Assembly (NCBI GenBank): GCA_018001225.1
Contig: JAGNIJ010000031.1
Location: forward strand, 1 to 52,522
Source of the DNA: Kiritimatiellia bacterium
GTDB lineage: Bacteria; Verrucomicrobiota; Kiritimatiellia; CAIQIC01; JAGNIJ01
DNA length: 52,522 nt
Reading direction: 5' to 3'
Part shown: positions 8,540 through 16,828 of the stretch, one piece after another
Position numbering within the stretch: position 1 is the first letter of the stretch
Layout: every line of letters begins with the position of its first letter
The notes under the pieces: generated by a model
What the model was told of the DNA's origin: nothing
Seen by the model: only the letters and a program-made list of their open reading frames with translations
The model's database searches: none
Translations under genes and position numbers: made by a program

Positions 8540-9308
8540 CGGCCCATTCTTCCCGCATACGCGCCTTCACGGGCGCGGGGGCTGAACGCGCCCCCGCTCG
8601 CCTTCTCCGCATCAACCCCCGCCCGGCCAGGGCGGCGAGCATGAGCACGCCGGTCGTCGGCTCCGGAATCGCGCTGCCCCCGCCGCCGGGGTCTCCCCCG
8701 CCGCCGTCGCGCGCCTGGAAGTTGTCCACGGAGTACGTCTCCTCCTCCCCGGTCGCCGAACGGGCAATCTGGATGTCCACGAACGAGACGTTACCGAGCG
8801 CGCTGTTCCAGGCCGCCTCCGAGCCGCCGAACCAATTCCCGGCATAGGTGCCCGGCACGTTAATCGTGTACCAGCCGCCGACGCCGCCCACCTGTGGCCA
8901 GGCGTTGTAGAGGAACGTCGGCCCGGAGCTGCCGGCGAACCGGATCTGCAACTCCGAGGGCAGATAGGTCGCGGCATAGAAACTGAACGTCCAGCCGTAG
9001 AACCCGCCGAGGTCCGTGAGGTAATCCCCCGTGAACGCGCCGCCCGACGAGGCCGCCGTGGCGCGCAAGGCGTCCACCTCCGGCGCGGGGACGCCCTGCG
9101 CGGCGAACGTGACCGACATCGAGCCGGCGGGATTCCCGAAGCCGCCGGCATACGACACCGTCGCCACGCCGTCGCGGCCCGACCAGCCGGCCGCATCCGC
9201 GTCCCAGTCCTCCGTGTAGACCGCCGCGCCATGGACGGGGCGCGGGCTCAAGCCCGAGACGGCGGCCAGCATGAAGCTAAACAGGCACAATTTAGTTTGG
9301 TTATCCAT
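8529..9308 (-). CDS. PEP-CTERM sorting domain protein (paralogue 1)
   Basis: A 259-residue exported protein. An N-terminal signal peptide (hydrophobic KLCLFSFMLAAVSGL, cleavage near VHGA) is followed by a beta-sandwich-like region of about 180 residues starting YTEDWDADAAGW. A Gly/Pro-rich linker leads to a PEP-CTERM signal: PEPTTGVLMLAALAG then RRRR. Such signals are handled by exosortase/archaeosortase-type systems, usually linked to an exopolysaccharide matrix; no exosortase gene is in the window. The tail after RRRR is about 22 residues longer than usual, and its last codons and stop come from the interspersed repeat at 8453-8539. It is clearly paralogous to the gene at 16049-16828 (shared GGAFTGDY, FYGWTF, SGNWFGG-type motifs). 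It diverges from the sensor kinase at 9547. Confidence 0.88.
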   Translation of the reverse strand: MDNQTKLCLFSFMLAAVSGLSPRPVHGAAVYTEDWDADAAGWSGRDGVATVSYAGGFGNPAGSMSVTFAAQGVPAPEVDALRATAASSGGAFTGDYLTDLGGFYGWTFSFYAATYLPSELQIRFAGSSGPTFLYNAWPQVGGVGGWYTINVPGTYAGNWFGGSEAAWNSALGNVSFVDIQIARSATGEEETYSVDNFQARDGGGGDPGGGGSAIPEPTTGVLMLAALAGRGLMRRRRAGARSAPAPVKARMREEWAAAN

Positions 9309-9546
9309 GGGGGGAACCCTCTCGGTTCCGGCGCCTGCCGGGGTGGTGATGCCAACGAATATGATTCACCTGGGAATCATTCATTGGGGCAGCATAGGGG
9401 CGCGCACCGGAAGCGTCTATCGGGGCAAAAATGATTGTGCATCCTATTTCCCCTCAACGCGCATCAGATTTTTTCTTATACAGAATAGGGCGCCGCGCCG
9501 GATGGTCCGGCTTGCAGTTCCTATCGTCCCATTTACAATTCGCCGC
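9309..9546. other. Divergent intergenic region (PEP-CTERM gene / sensor kinase)
   Basis: About 240 bases between two divergent starts, so it should hold the promoters of both. It is AT-richer near 9465-9490, where TATACAGAAT (9477-9486) is a possible -10-like element for the plus-strand kinase; no convincing -35 partner is seen. No RNA gene or riboswitch is recognised. The in-frame ATG 9502 is an alternative kinase start. Confidence 0.4.
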
Positions 9547-11289
9547 ATGATCACGACTCCCTGCAGCTCTCCGGCGCCCCAGGGGACGGAGGCGTTTCCG
9601 TGGATCAACCGGCGCTTTGCCCTGGCGTTTTTTTCCCTGGTGACGGCGCTGTCCGGGGTATCGTTCGTCGCGGGCGTGCGGGTCCTGCGCGAGGCGCCGT
9701 ACCTGGGGATTCAAGTCGGCTCCTGGAACCAACACCCGACGGTGTTTCACTATGACGAAACATCCGCGGCGCACGATCTCCTGTCCCAAAGCGACACCCT
9801 GATCGAGATCAACGGCATACCGCTGAAAATGAGTGATTTTCTGCACTACCCGGAGTTTTTTTCCCGGGGCATGGAAAGAGAATGGTGGGCGAAGGCCGCC
9901 GCCTTGCATCAACGCCTGTCCTCGGACCGAGAGGCCCGCCTCGTAACACTTCGGGAGGATGGGACATCCGCCTCCGCGACTCTTCCGCTGCGCCGAATGC
10001 CCTGGCGAATCCTGGTCCAGCGAACGGCCATCTCCTACATTAGCGCCGTGTTGTGCCTGATCATCGGGGCCTCCGTCCTCGTTCGCGCGGCGGACATCCA
10101 TCGCTTTCTGATTGCCCTGCTGTCGGCGAACAGCGCGCTGTATCTGATTTGCATGACGGCCCTGCGCACGCGCGACCTGGTGCTGCCGTCCGCAGCCCTC
10201 CGCCTCCTGGTGAACCTCTCCTATTTCGGCGCGGCCGGGTGCCTGACGCTGATTCATTTCGCCATGGTCTTCCCTCAACCGCTGCCCCTGTTGCGACGCC
10301 ACCCGAACCTGGCCTTGCTCCCGTACCTTTTCATGATGTTGTCCTGTATCCTCTATTATTCCGGCCTCACGGCGTTCGGGTTCACTTTCCCGTTCCTGAT
10401 TATCTGGCTGCTGGTGGCCGCCGGCAGCTTCGCGTATTCGTATGCCCGGGAGAAGGATCCTCTTCCCAAGGAAATCATACTGATGACCATGACGCCGCCG
10501 GCCATCGTCCTGACAGCCCTGGTGCTGCTGGCCCTGTTGCCCGCCGTGTTGCGCGCGCGGCCGATTGACTTCACCTACTACAGCCTCATCGTGCCGATCC
10601 TGCCCTTCACCCTCTGGTTCGGCGCCAAGAGCTATGCCCTCTACCTCGAGAAAAAAACCGCCGTGGAACAGCGTATTCGAGAACGCGACTACATCGCCCG
10701 GGAATTACATGACCACTTGTCCAATGACCTGACCGCCGTCAGCCTATGCAGCCAGGAGGCCCGGGACTCGCTGGGCCAGGCGAGTCCGGTAACCATCGCC
10801 TCGCTGCTGGACACTATCCTCGAACGCACCCAGAAATCCTTCTGGCTCGTGCGTGATTTCATTACGTCTTTCTCGCCCGAGGACTGTTCGTGGAGCGGCC
10901 TGATCGCCCAGATGGAAAACTTTGGCTATCGAACGCTGCCACCCCTGCACATGCGGCTGGATTTGGAAGTCAGCGTGGACCGGCAGAACCCGATGAATGC
11001 CCTGACCTACCTGCACCTGTTCGGCGTGTTCAAGGAACTACTGACGAATGCCATGAAGTACTCCGACGCCAGCGTCGTCCGGGTGCGGCTGGAGGATGAT
11101 CGAGCCAAGGGGCTGATCCGGATGACCGTCAAGGATGATGGAAAGGGTTGCGAGTTGGACCGGCCTTGGGGCCGGGGCCTGCACAACATACAGCGACGCG
11201 CGTCCGAACTCGGGGGCACGGCGCAGTTTGAGAGTCAACGCGGCCAGGGATTTCAGGCCATCGTCGAGACGCCCCGGCTGCACATCTGA
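9547..11289 (+). CDS. Multi-pass membrane sensor histidine kinase, NarL/DesK type (HisKA_3)
   Basis: About 580 residues from ATG 9547. One membrane helix (residues ~23-43) leads to an extracytoplasmic segment of ~110 residues that looks PDZ-like (YLGIQVGSW, then DTLIEINGIPL). Next are about seven hydrophobic segments (~155-370) and a short coiled stretch. The HisKA_3 dimerisation domain has the H-box YIARELHDHLSNDL, phospho-acceptor His388. The GHKL ATPase has its N-box at KELLTNAMKYSD (Asn501), KDDGKG and GRGLHNIQRRA. The open frame extends further upstream (another ATG at 9502); 9547 is preferred because it gives a compact basic N-terminus before the first helix, but no clear ribosome site supports either. 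The convergent LuxR-type regulator at 11532-12206 is its probable partner. The signal sensed is unknown. Confidence 0.88.
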   Translation: MITTPCSSPAPQGTEAFPWINRRFALAFFSLVTALSGVSFVAGVRVLREAPYLGIQVGSWNQHPTVFHYDETSAAHDLLSQSDTLIEINGIPLKMSDFLHYPEFFSRGMEREWWAKAAALHQRLSSDREARLVTLREDGTSASATLPLRRMPWRILVQRTAISYISAVLCLIIGASVLVRAADIHRFLIALLSANSALYLICMTALRTRDLVLPSAALRLLVNLSYFGAAGCLTLIHFAMVFPQPLPLLRRHPNLALLPYLFMMLSCILYYSGLTAFGFTFPFLIIWLLVAAGSFAYSYAREKDPLPKEIILMTMTPPAIVLTALVLLALLPAVLRARPIDFTYYSLIVPILPFTLWFGAKSYALYLEKKTAVEQRIRERDYIARELHDHLSNDLTAVSLCSQEARDSLGQASPVTIASLLDTILERTQKSFWLVRDFITSFSPEDCSWSGLIAQMENFGYRTLPPLHMRLDLEVSVDRQNPMNALTYLHLFGVFKELLTNAMKYSDASVVRVRLEDDRAKGLIRMTVKDDGKGCELDRPWGRGLHNIQRRASELGGTAQFESQRGQGFQAIVETPRLHI

Positions 11290-11305
11290 ACGGCTTCGGC
11301 CTTTC

Positions 11306-11381
11306 CCGGAATGCGGCGGTCCTCTCCACACAGTCTTTTCTGACACCGTTTGAAACGAACGCTCCCGCACCGCCATTCCGG
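11306..11381. repeat. Inverted repeat in convergent intergenic region 11290-11531
   Basis: CCGGAATGCGGCGGT (11306-11320) and ACCGCCATTCCGG (11369-11381) are inverted copies differing by a two-base bulge, with a 48-base spacer. They lie between the stops of two convergent genes, where a bidirectional terminator would be expected. The long spacer and lack of a T-run make that uncertain. The rest of the 242-base gap shows nothing recognisable. Confidence 0.4.
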
Positions 11382-11531
11382 CCAAGAAGGTGGATTACTC
11401 CGACCACGAACTGTTCCACGCGCTTACGCGCGCACCTGCGAAGCCGCCCTGGGGTAACGGAGTGGCGGCTATTTCATGGCCGGACTCGTTTATCTCCCGC
11501 ATCGCGGGCCGAACCTCCGCAGGATCCGGAG

Positions 11532-12206
11532 TCACTTCACGGCCCCCTCGCGGCTGGTCCAGTGGACAGCCAAGCGCACCAATTCGGACATCGTGGGGGT
11601 GTTCAACTTGGCCTTGATGTGCAGCCGATGCGTGTCCACGGTTTTGACGGAAAGATGCAGGCATTCCGCAATCCGGCGCGTGGAGTAACCCATTCCGATG
11701 AACCGCAGAATCTGGAGTTCCCGATCCGTCAGGGCCTTCAGAGGATCGTGGACCTCCCGGGCGCCCTTCGGCACTGTCGCGCCCGACAGTCCGAACAACT
11801 GCCGCTGGACGGCTGGACTGAAGTAGTAACCCCCGTTCATCACCTGCCGGATAGCCTCCAGCACCTTTTCCCTGTTCTCCCCTTTGCTCACGTATCCTCG
11901 TGCGCCCAGGCGCATCGCGCGCACGGCATACAGCATTTCATCCCGGACGGAAACCACCAGGCTGGCCACTTCTGGGAAATGACGTGTAATATCGCCTAGA
12001 AGGTCCAGCCCATCACCGTCCTTGAGGCTCAAGTCCACGATGACCAAATGGGGTTGGCACGTTTTGATTCGCTCCAAGGCGTCCGAGCAGGACTCCGCCA
12101 CGGCGCAAATAGCCAGATCCTCCTGGGTTTCAATAAATCGAGCAAATCCTTCTCGGACTACCGGGTGGTCATCCACGATTATGATGCGCGTCTTGGCGAC
12201 TCTCAT
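11532..12206 (-). CDS. LuxR/NarL-family response regulator
   Basis: 224 residues. The N-terminal receiver has acidic pair Asp12-Asp13 (IIIVDDHPVVREG), phospho-acceptor Asp58 in VIVDLSLKDGDG, a conserved Thr/Ser-type position in VVSVRDE, and Lys in YVSKGE. The C-terminal LuxR-type HTH (~residues 157-205) reads LTDRELQILRFIGMGYSTRRIAE, then LSVKTVDTHR. All catalytic positions are intact, unlike the second regulator at 16800-17480. It is convergent with the membrane kinase ending at 11289, the likely partner; it may also receive phosphate from the other kinase (17477-19645), whose own regulator lacks the phospho-Asp. The start ATG 12206 begins directly at the receiver fold. It would bind DNA as a dimer; targets are unknown. 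Confidence 0.92.
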   Translation of the reverse strand: MRVAKTRIIIVDDHPVVREGFARFIETQEDLAICAVAESCSDALERIKTCQPHLVIVDLSLKDGDGLDLLGDITRHFPEVASLVVSVRDEMLYAVRAMRLGARGYVSKGENREKVLEAIRQVMNGGYYFSPAVQRQLFGLSGATVPKGAREVHDPLKALTDRELQILRFIGMGYSTRRIAECLHLSVKTVDTHRLHIKAKLNTPTMSELVRLAVHWTSREGAVK

Positions 12207-12538
12207 TTTGCAACCCTATAGCGCATCATTTCGATCCGGCAGGGGCATTCGGCCTGTGGCTCGAACGAACCCCGCATCGACTGTTTCAACGGCCTACATG
12301 AGCAACGCACAACCTGCCCTTGTCAGATTAAACTTACAGAAAAAAGGCCCGAATGTCAACGATTACGACGGCCCTGCCCGTCATGTTTTGCAAGGCGTTT
12401 AGCGCCCTCACAGCCGTCCCCAGGGCCGTGCGCGAAAGGAACTCTTCCTGCACAGGCAGGCATGGTAACGACCTTCAGGATAACGTGTTAAGAGAAGACC
12501 GAAGCGCGCCTCCCGGGGGCGGATTCGCGAGATCAGGC
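12207..12538. other. Intergenic region between regulator start and TPR operon end
   Basis: 332 bases with no supported gene. It should contain the promoter of the minus-strand regulator (start 12206) and the end of the long minus-strand gene run finishing at 12539. A GC-rich weak hairpin (minus-strand CGCCCCCGGGAGGCG, about 12511-12525) lies just after the last stop, but it has only a short stem and no T-run. No RNA family or operator is recognised. Confidence 0.4.
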
Positions 12539-13774
12539 TCACTCGACTTGAAGCTCATCGGCCGACCCATTATGGAAAGGCACCCCTCGCGGCGCGTGGG
12601 GCGACAGTGAAAACCGGGGTGAAATATTCACCGCCAGAATGCTCTTGAGCTGTTCCGGGGTGACCGTTTCGCGAAGCGACGCGACCATGAGCGCCGATTC
12701 CAGTTTCTTCCCGATTTCCGTGCGGCGGAATCCGGAAAACGCGGGCGAAAGCATGAAGTGATAGACCACGCCCGAAGAGGTGATGTCCGCCAGCGTTTCG
12801 AGATGCGTCACCGCTTCCTCCGCCAGCCACATACGGGCCGCCGCCGCCGCCGCATCCGCATGCAAGCCCGGGGAATCGGGATCCCGGGCCAGGGTTTCCT
12901 TCAACGTACTCCGCGCATCCTTCCAGAGCCCTGATTTGGCCAGCGCAAAGGCCAGGGCGCGAGCGGCCTCTACATCAGACGGATGCTCCCGCCGATATCG
13001 GGCCAACCGGGCGATCGCCGATGCAAAGTCTTCATGCTCAATGAGCGCCAGGCCCTCATTCAACTCGGAGAGGGAGTCCGGCGTGGCGAGGCGCCGGCAC
13101 TGCTCCCACAAGGCCAAGGCCTCGGTCAATCGCCCCTCCTCGCGATAGAGGCAGGCCAGCAGGGTGAAGACCTCCGGATTCGCACTGCCCAACTGGACCG
13201 CGGTCTCGAGCGCCAACCGGGCCATGTCGCGGTCCGCATAACGCAGGTAGCATTGTCCGATGCTCTGCCACACGTTCACGTTCCGGGAATTCAGCGCCAA
13301 GGCTTCACAGTAAGCCTTGAGGGCGGCCGCTATACGGCCCGACACCAGATACCGGTCTCCCAACAGCCGGATTGCTTCACCCCTCTGGATGGCCGTAAAA
13401 TCAAAAAACTCCCCGGGCGCGGGCTCCCGCGCCAAGGGCGGGATGTCCGGAGAATTTTCAGATCTCCTGTCCATAGCACTGGATATCAAAGTGCGAACCG
13501 CCTCTCGCTTCGCATCGGTTCCGACGCCCGTTCCCTCGGCGGCCCCCATGCCTGCCACCGTCTGAAGCTGCTCATGGACTTGGTAGGCTTGGCGATACTC
13601 CAACCACATCATCATCAACCCGCCCCCGCCCATCACGCCGGCCACCAGCCAGGCCACAAGGGGCCATCCGCGAAGGCCCCCCGCTTTCTGACCTGACCCT
13701 ACGCGGACAGGGCGAGGTCTCTCCCTCCCTTCGCGCGGCGTCTCGTGGCGGTCCGTCTCGATCGAAGCTGTCAT
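12539..13774 (-). CDS. Membrane-anchored TPR protein
   Basis: 411 residues. A charged cytoplasmic N-terminus (~36 residues, Arg/Glu-rich) is followed by one membrane helix (~37-61, WPLVAWLVAGVMGG then LMMMW). A probably periplasmic region follows, with TPR-like helical repeats from about residue 135: GDRYLVSGRIAAALKAYCEAL, QCYLRYADRDMARLALETAV, ACLYREEGRLTEALALWEQC, then further repeats to ~330. The C-terminal ~80 residues are not repeat-like. TPRs act as protein-interaction scaffolds; no enzyme motif is seen. It starts three bases after the stop of the upstream TPR gene (13778-14818), so the two are surely co-transcribed and perhaps form one complex. It is the last gene of the long minus-strand run. 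Confidence 0.85.
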   Translation of the reverse strand: MTASIETDRHETPREGRERPRPVRVGSGQKAGGLRGWPLVAWLVAGVMGGGGLMMMWLEYRQAYQVHEQLQTVAGMGAAEGTGVGTDAKREAVRTLISSAMDRRSENSPDIPPLAREPAPGEFFDFTAIQRGEAIRLLGDRYLVSGRIAAALKAYCEALALNSRNVNVWQSIGQCYLRYADRDMARLALETAVQLGSANPEVFTLLACLYREEGRLTEALALWEQCRRLATPDSLSELNEGLALIEHEDFASAIARLARYRREHPSDVEAARALAFALAKSGLWKDARSTLKETLARDPDSPGLHADAAAAAARMWLAEEAVTHLETLADITSSGVVYHFMLSPAFSGFRRTEIGKKLESALMVASLRETVTPEQLKSILAVNISPRFSLSPHAPRGVPFHNGSADELQVE

Positions 13775-13777
13775 GTC

Positions 13778-14818
13778 TCACCACTTATCAAGGAAAAGGA
13801 ACGAGGACCGCTCCCCCTGTGGTTCTGCGTCCGCGTCCGGCCTTCCATGTAACACGAGGTCTGCTTTCAGCCGCGATTGCAGTGGCGGCGTTCTTTGGCG
13901 CAACGCAATCTTCTCCAGAACCTTGTACCGCAGATCGGCTCGAATCCCATCCAACTGGGGATCCGTCAACCAGATGGATGTCGCCTCGGGGTGAGCCTTG
14001 AAGGCCGTGTACAGTGCCGATATCGCCGAATCCACCCGTCCCAGCCGACTGTGAGCACACGCCCGGTTGAAAAAGACGGCCGCCAGCAGCGCCGGACGTT
14101 TGATGGCTCCGGTCTCGATGGATTCCAGAAGGGTGAGCGCCTCTTCGTAGCGGCCCGTCTGCATATACGCGGCGGCCTGGTTGCAAAGCAAGGCGGCGTT
14201 TGCCGGCCGATGCGCCCGTAGTTTCTTGATCGCTTCCTGCGAGCGTGGGTAATCGGAAAGGCGGAACGCGTACTCCGCCAAGTCCATCAACGCCGCCTCC
14301 CTCACCGCCTCCGGGGTCCCTTCGCCAACCCACCGCTCAAGTTTCCGTATCGCCTCCTGATGCTCTCCTTGAAAAGCCAGTTGACGAGCCTCGGCCCGAT
14401 CCGCTTCAGCCTGTGACACCAGCGCGTGACGGTCCGGATCCAAGGCCAGCGCGGCTTCATCCACCGAAAGATCGGCGATGCTGACCGCCCATCGAAGAGC
14501 ATCGGGGCCCGGCGCATCCGTTGCCGGCGCCGTCACCACGGCCGCCGTTTTGTTTTTTGGACCGGGCGACAGAGCCCCCCCCTTGATGCGAGCCGCTTCT
14601 TCGCGAATATACGCCTCCGCGCGGGCCATCCCTTGCCTGTCCTCCCCGCCGTCAGGCTCCGCGATAACGCCGCCTCCCAGGGAGCCCAGCAGCAGCAGGC
14701 CCGGCCCGATGAACCGCCCCGCGCGACGGCCGCCTCCGCACCTCCCGCGCGAGGTCCCGGACGCAACGCCTTCCCCGGGACCGGCGCCGCCCTTGACATG
14801 ATGCTTAACGGTTTTCAT
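13778..14818 (-). CDS. TPR protein with N-terminal hydrophobic segment
   Basis: 346 residues. A basic Gly-rich N-terminus, then a hydrophobic stretch (IGPGLLLLGSLGGGVIA, ~37-53) that could be a signal peptide or anchor. The middle is Ala-rich and predicted helical, including SVDEAALALDP, which may face a partner. TPR repeats span about 140-290: AEARQLAFQGEHQEAIRKLE, AEYAFRLSDYPRSQEAIKKL, NQAAAYMQTGRYEEALTLLE, NRACAHSRLGRVDSAISALY. The terminal segment KAHPEATSIWLTDPQLDGIR resembles the C-terminal cap often seen in TPR proteins of this type. It lies 51 bases after the DUF1573-rhodanese gene and 3 bases before the next TPR gene. Function is unknown; a scaffold in the envelope is the best inference. 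Confidence 0.83.
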   Translation of the reverse strand: MKTVKHHVKGGAGPGEGVASGTSRGRCGGGRRAGRFIGPGLLLLGSLGGGVIAEPDGGEDRQGMARAEAYIREEAARIKGGALSPGPKNKTAAVVTAPATDAPGPDALRWAVSIADLSVDEAALALDPDRHALVSQAEADRAEARQLAFQGEHQEAIRKLERWVGEGTPEAVREAALMDLAEYAFRLSDYPRSQEAIKKLRAHRPANAALLCNQAAAYMQTGRYEEALTLLESIETGAIKRPALLAAVFFNRACAHSRLGRVDSAISALYTAFKAHPEATSIWLTDPQLDGIRADLRYKVLEKIALRQRTPPLQSRLKADLVLHGRPDADAEPQGERSSFLFLDKW

Positions 14819-14869
14819 TCAAGACCAACCGACAGGCGCGCCGCGCGGAAGACCGCTCACACCTGCCCT

Positions 14870-16009
14870 TTACTTGGGGCAGCCGCCGCAGCCGGGGCGG
14901 ACCCGGCCCCCGCCGCTGGACGTGCTTTGCGTGGACATCGTCCGTCCCTGCTGGATGGCGCCCATCATCTGGCGATGCGCCTCCCACGCCGCCCAGCCCC
15001 CGTCGAGGAAGAAAACAAATGCGTTGATCCTGCCTGCCAGGCCCGCGATCGCCGGATAATCCTCCCCCTTGTCCGTGGCGATCAGCACCGAGCCTACCTG
15101 GGGGCGGTCCTTGATGGCGGCGTTGAGCGCCGATGCAAAATCCTCCGGCTTGGCTGGATCGAACGACAGCGCCACGACACCTTCCAGACCGTTGGTCGCG
15201 GCCCCGCCGACCGTTACGACCAGCCAGTCCGTGGAATAGCTGATATCGTGAAGCGCGATCGGCGGCACGCGATCGACAGGAGCGCTTCCCTCGAGGCTCC
15301 CTCCACGACGGCGCCAGGCATTCAGGCCTCCGTACCACAGGGAGAGCGCGCTGAACCCCGCCTCCCGCAGCTTCCGGCATTCCTCGTCCAGTGGATGACT
15401 GCCGTGGCCTTCATCCACCAGCACCACCGGCCGGCCCCGCAGGAAGCCCTTGGTTTTCACCGCGTAGAGCGGGATTTGGATCGCTCCGGGGATCCGAACC
15501 CCTTCGAAGCGCTCCGCGCTGCGCACGTCGACCAGCAGGACGCTGCCCGGATCGCGGATCGCCGCCTTCGCCGCCTCGGTGTCCAGGTAGAGCGACCAAT
15601 CCCGGTCCACGCGGGCCCGCGGCGCCGATGTCACCACGCCCTGGATGGCATACTCGATTTCCGGCGTCTCCGGCGAGGAAGTCTTGACCTGCACGCGGTA
15701 GTCCACCGCCCCGGCCTTGTCGGGAACGAAAAGGATCTCTACCGTCCCGGTGCTTCCGGCCGCCACGTTGGTCGGCCACAGCATCACGTGCACGCACTCG
15801 CACGAGGGGGTCACGGAATAGACCTCCATCGCCTCGGCGCCGGAATTACGCAAGGTAAACCGGTTGGTCAGGCGATCGTTCAGCCCCGCCGCATTGAATC
15901 GGAAAACGTCTGCCGGCGGCGCGGGCGGCGGCGTTTGCGCGCGACCACACAAGATCGCCGCCCACAAGAACAACACGCCCCCGGCGCTCGCGGTTCGACG
16001 TATTTTCAT
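14870..16009 (-). CDS. Secreted DUF1573 protein with two Cys-less rhodanese-like domains
   Basis: 379 residues. Signal peptide (KIRRTASAGGVLFLWAAILC, cleavage near GRA|Q). DUF1573 beta-sandwich at ~35-126 with the family's Cys-x-Cys (VTPSCECVHV) and AAGSTGTVEILFVP. A rhodanese-like domain follows at ~145-240 (VLLVDVRSAERFEGVRIPGA, then a GGLNAWRRRGG end). A second, weaker rhodanese-like region spans ~255-350 (VLIATDKGEDYP, then FFLDGGWAAW). In both, the loop that should carry the catalytic Cys reads VDEGHGSH or TDKGEDYP, so sulfurtransferase activity is unlikely. The protein ends in a Gly-rich tail with GCGGCPK, two Cys that could form a disulfide or bind metal. Its role is probably structural or binding. 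It sits 39 bases after the PEP-CTERM gene, in line with it. Confidence 0.82.
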   Translation of the reverse strand: MKIRRTASAGGVLFLWAAILCGRAQTPPPAPPADVFRFNAAGLNDRLTNRFTLRNSGAEAMEVYSVTPSCECVHVMLWPTNVAAGSTGTVEILFVPDKAGAVDYRVQVKTSSPETPEIEYAIQGVVTSAPRARVDRDWSLYLDTEAAKAAIRDPGSVLLVDVRSAERFEGVRIPGAIQIPLYAVKTKGFLRGRPVVLVDEGHGSHPLDEECRKLREAGFSALSLWYGGLNAWRRRGGSLEGSAPVDRVPPIALHDISYSTDWLVVTVGGAATNGLEGVVALSFDPAKPEDFASALNAAIKDRPQVGSVLIATDKGEDYPAIAGLAGRINAFVFFLDGGWAAWEAHRQMMGAIQQGRTMSTQSTSSGGGRVRPGCGGCPK

Positions 16010-16048
16010 AGGACGGGACTATACTCCCTCAATGAATCACAAGCAAAG

Positions 16049-16828
16049 CTAGATGCCGATCGGGGAGCCGCGCGCCGTATCGGCACGCCTCCACCGCCGG
16101 CGGAGAACCAGGGCCGCGGCCAGCACCAGGACGAAGGGGGTCGGCTCCGGCACGGCGTTCGACGGGTCAGGCGGGTCCGGAGGGTCGGGGTCGTCTTCGC
16201 TATGCCGGAACCCGTCCAGGTAGTAGCTTTCCTCCGCTCCGCTGCCGGAGCGGCCGATCTGGATGTCCACCCACTGGACACTCGCCAGCGCGTTCGACCA
16301 CGCGGTCTCCGTGCCGCCGAACCAGTTGCCGGAATAGGTCGCGGGCACGGTGATCGTATACCAACTCCCGACGCCGCCCAACTGGGGAAGCGCGTTGTAG
16401 ATCAGGGCCGGCCCGGAGCTGCCGCGGAACCGCACCTGCAGGTCGGAGGGCAGTTCCGTGGCGGCATAGAACCGGAAGGTCCACCCGTAGAATTCCCCCA
16501 GGTCCGCCCAGTAATCGCCCGTGAACGCGCCGCCGGAGGCGGAGGCCGTCGCGCGGAAGGCGTCCACCTCCGCCGCCGGAATGCCCTGCTCGGCGAAGGT
16601 GGCCAGCATGGAGCCAGCCGGGTCGCCGAAGCCCCCCGCGAACGAGATGCCGGCGACCGAATCCCTCCCCACCCAGCCGTCGTCCGTCGCGTCCCACGCC
16701 GCCGTGTAAATGACGGCGCCCTCCGGCGACACGCCGCCGGCCAGCAGCACGAGCAGCATGCCGAGGACGCGACCGCGGCCCCTCTTCTTTATTCTGTCGT
16801 CAAAGCTCACGGTCCGAAATCCAGTCAT
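16049..16828 (-). CDS. PEP-CTERM sorting domain protein (paralogue 2)
   Basis: 259 residues from ATG 16828, the same length as the paralogue at 8529-9308. N-terminus: basic KKRGRGR, then hydrophobic VLGMLLVLLAGG, a signal peptide. The beta-rich body starts YTAAWDATDDGW and shares long stretches with paralogue 1. An Asp-Pro-rich linker leads to PEPTPFVLVLAAALVLRRRW, a PEP-CTERM signal. The start is uncertain: ATG 16828 overlaps the upstream regulator by 29 bases and GTG 16810 by 11; a further in-frame upstream start (16843) is also possible, and no strong ribosome site decides. Translational coupling to the regulator is likely. As an exported matrix or surface protein it probably depends on an exosortase encoded elsewhere. 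Confidence 0.85.
   Translation of the reverse strand: MTGFRTVSFDDRIKKRGRGRVLGMLLVLLAGGVSPEGAVIYTAAWDATDDGWVGRDSVAGISFAGGFGDPAGSMLATFAEQGIPAAEVDAFRATASASGGAFTGDYWADLGEFYGWTFRFYAATELPSDLQVRFRGSSGPALIYNALPQLGGVGSWYTITVPATYSGNWFGGTETAWSNALASVQWVDIQIGRSGSGAEESYYLDGFRHSEDDPDPPDPPDPSNAVPEPTPFVLVLAAALVLRRRWRRADTARGSPIGI

Noticed and set aside
12500..12538. Rho-independent terminator after the TPR genes
   Set aside because: Only a four-base-pair GC stem with no T-run could be found; not enough to call a terminator.
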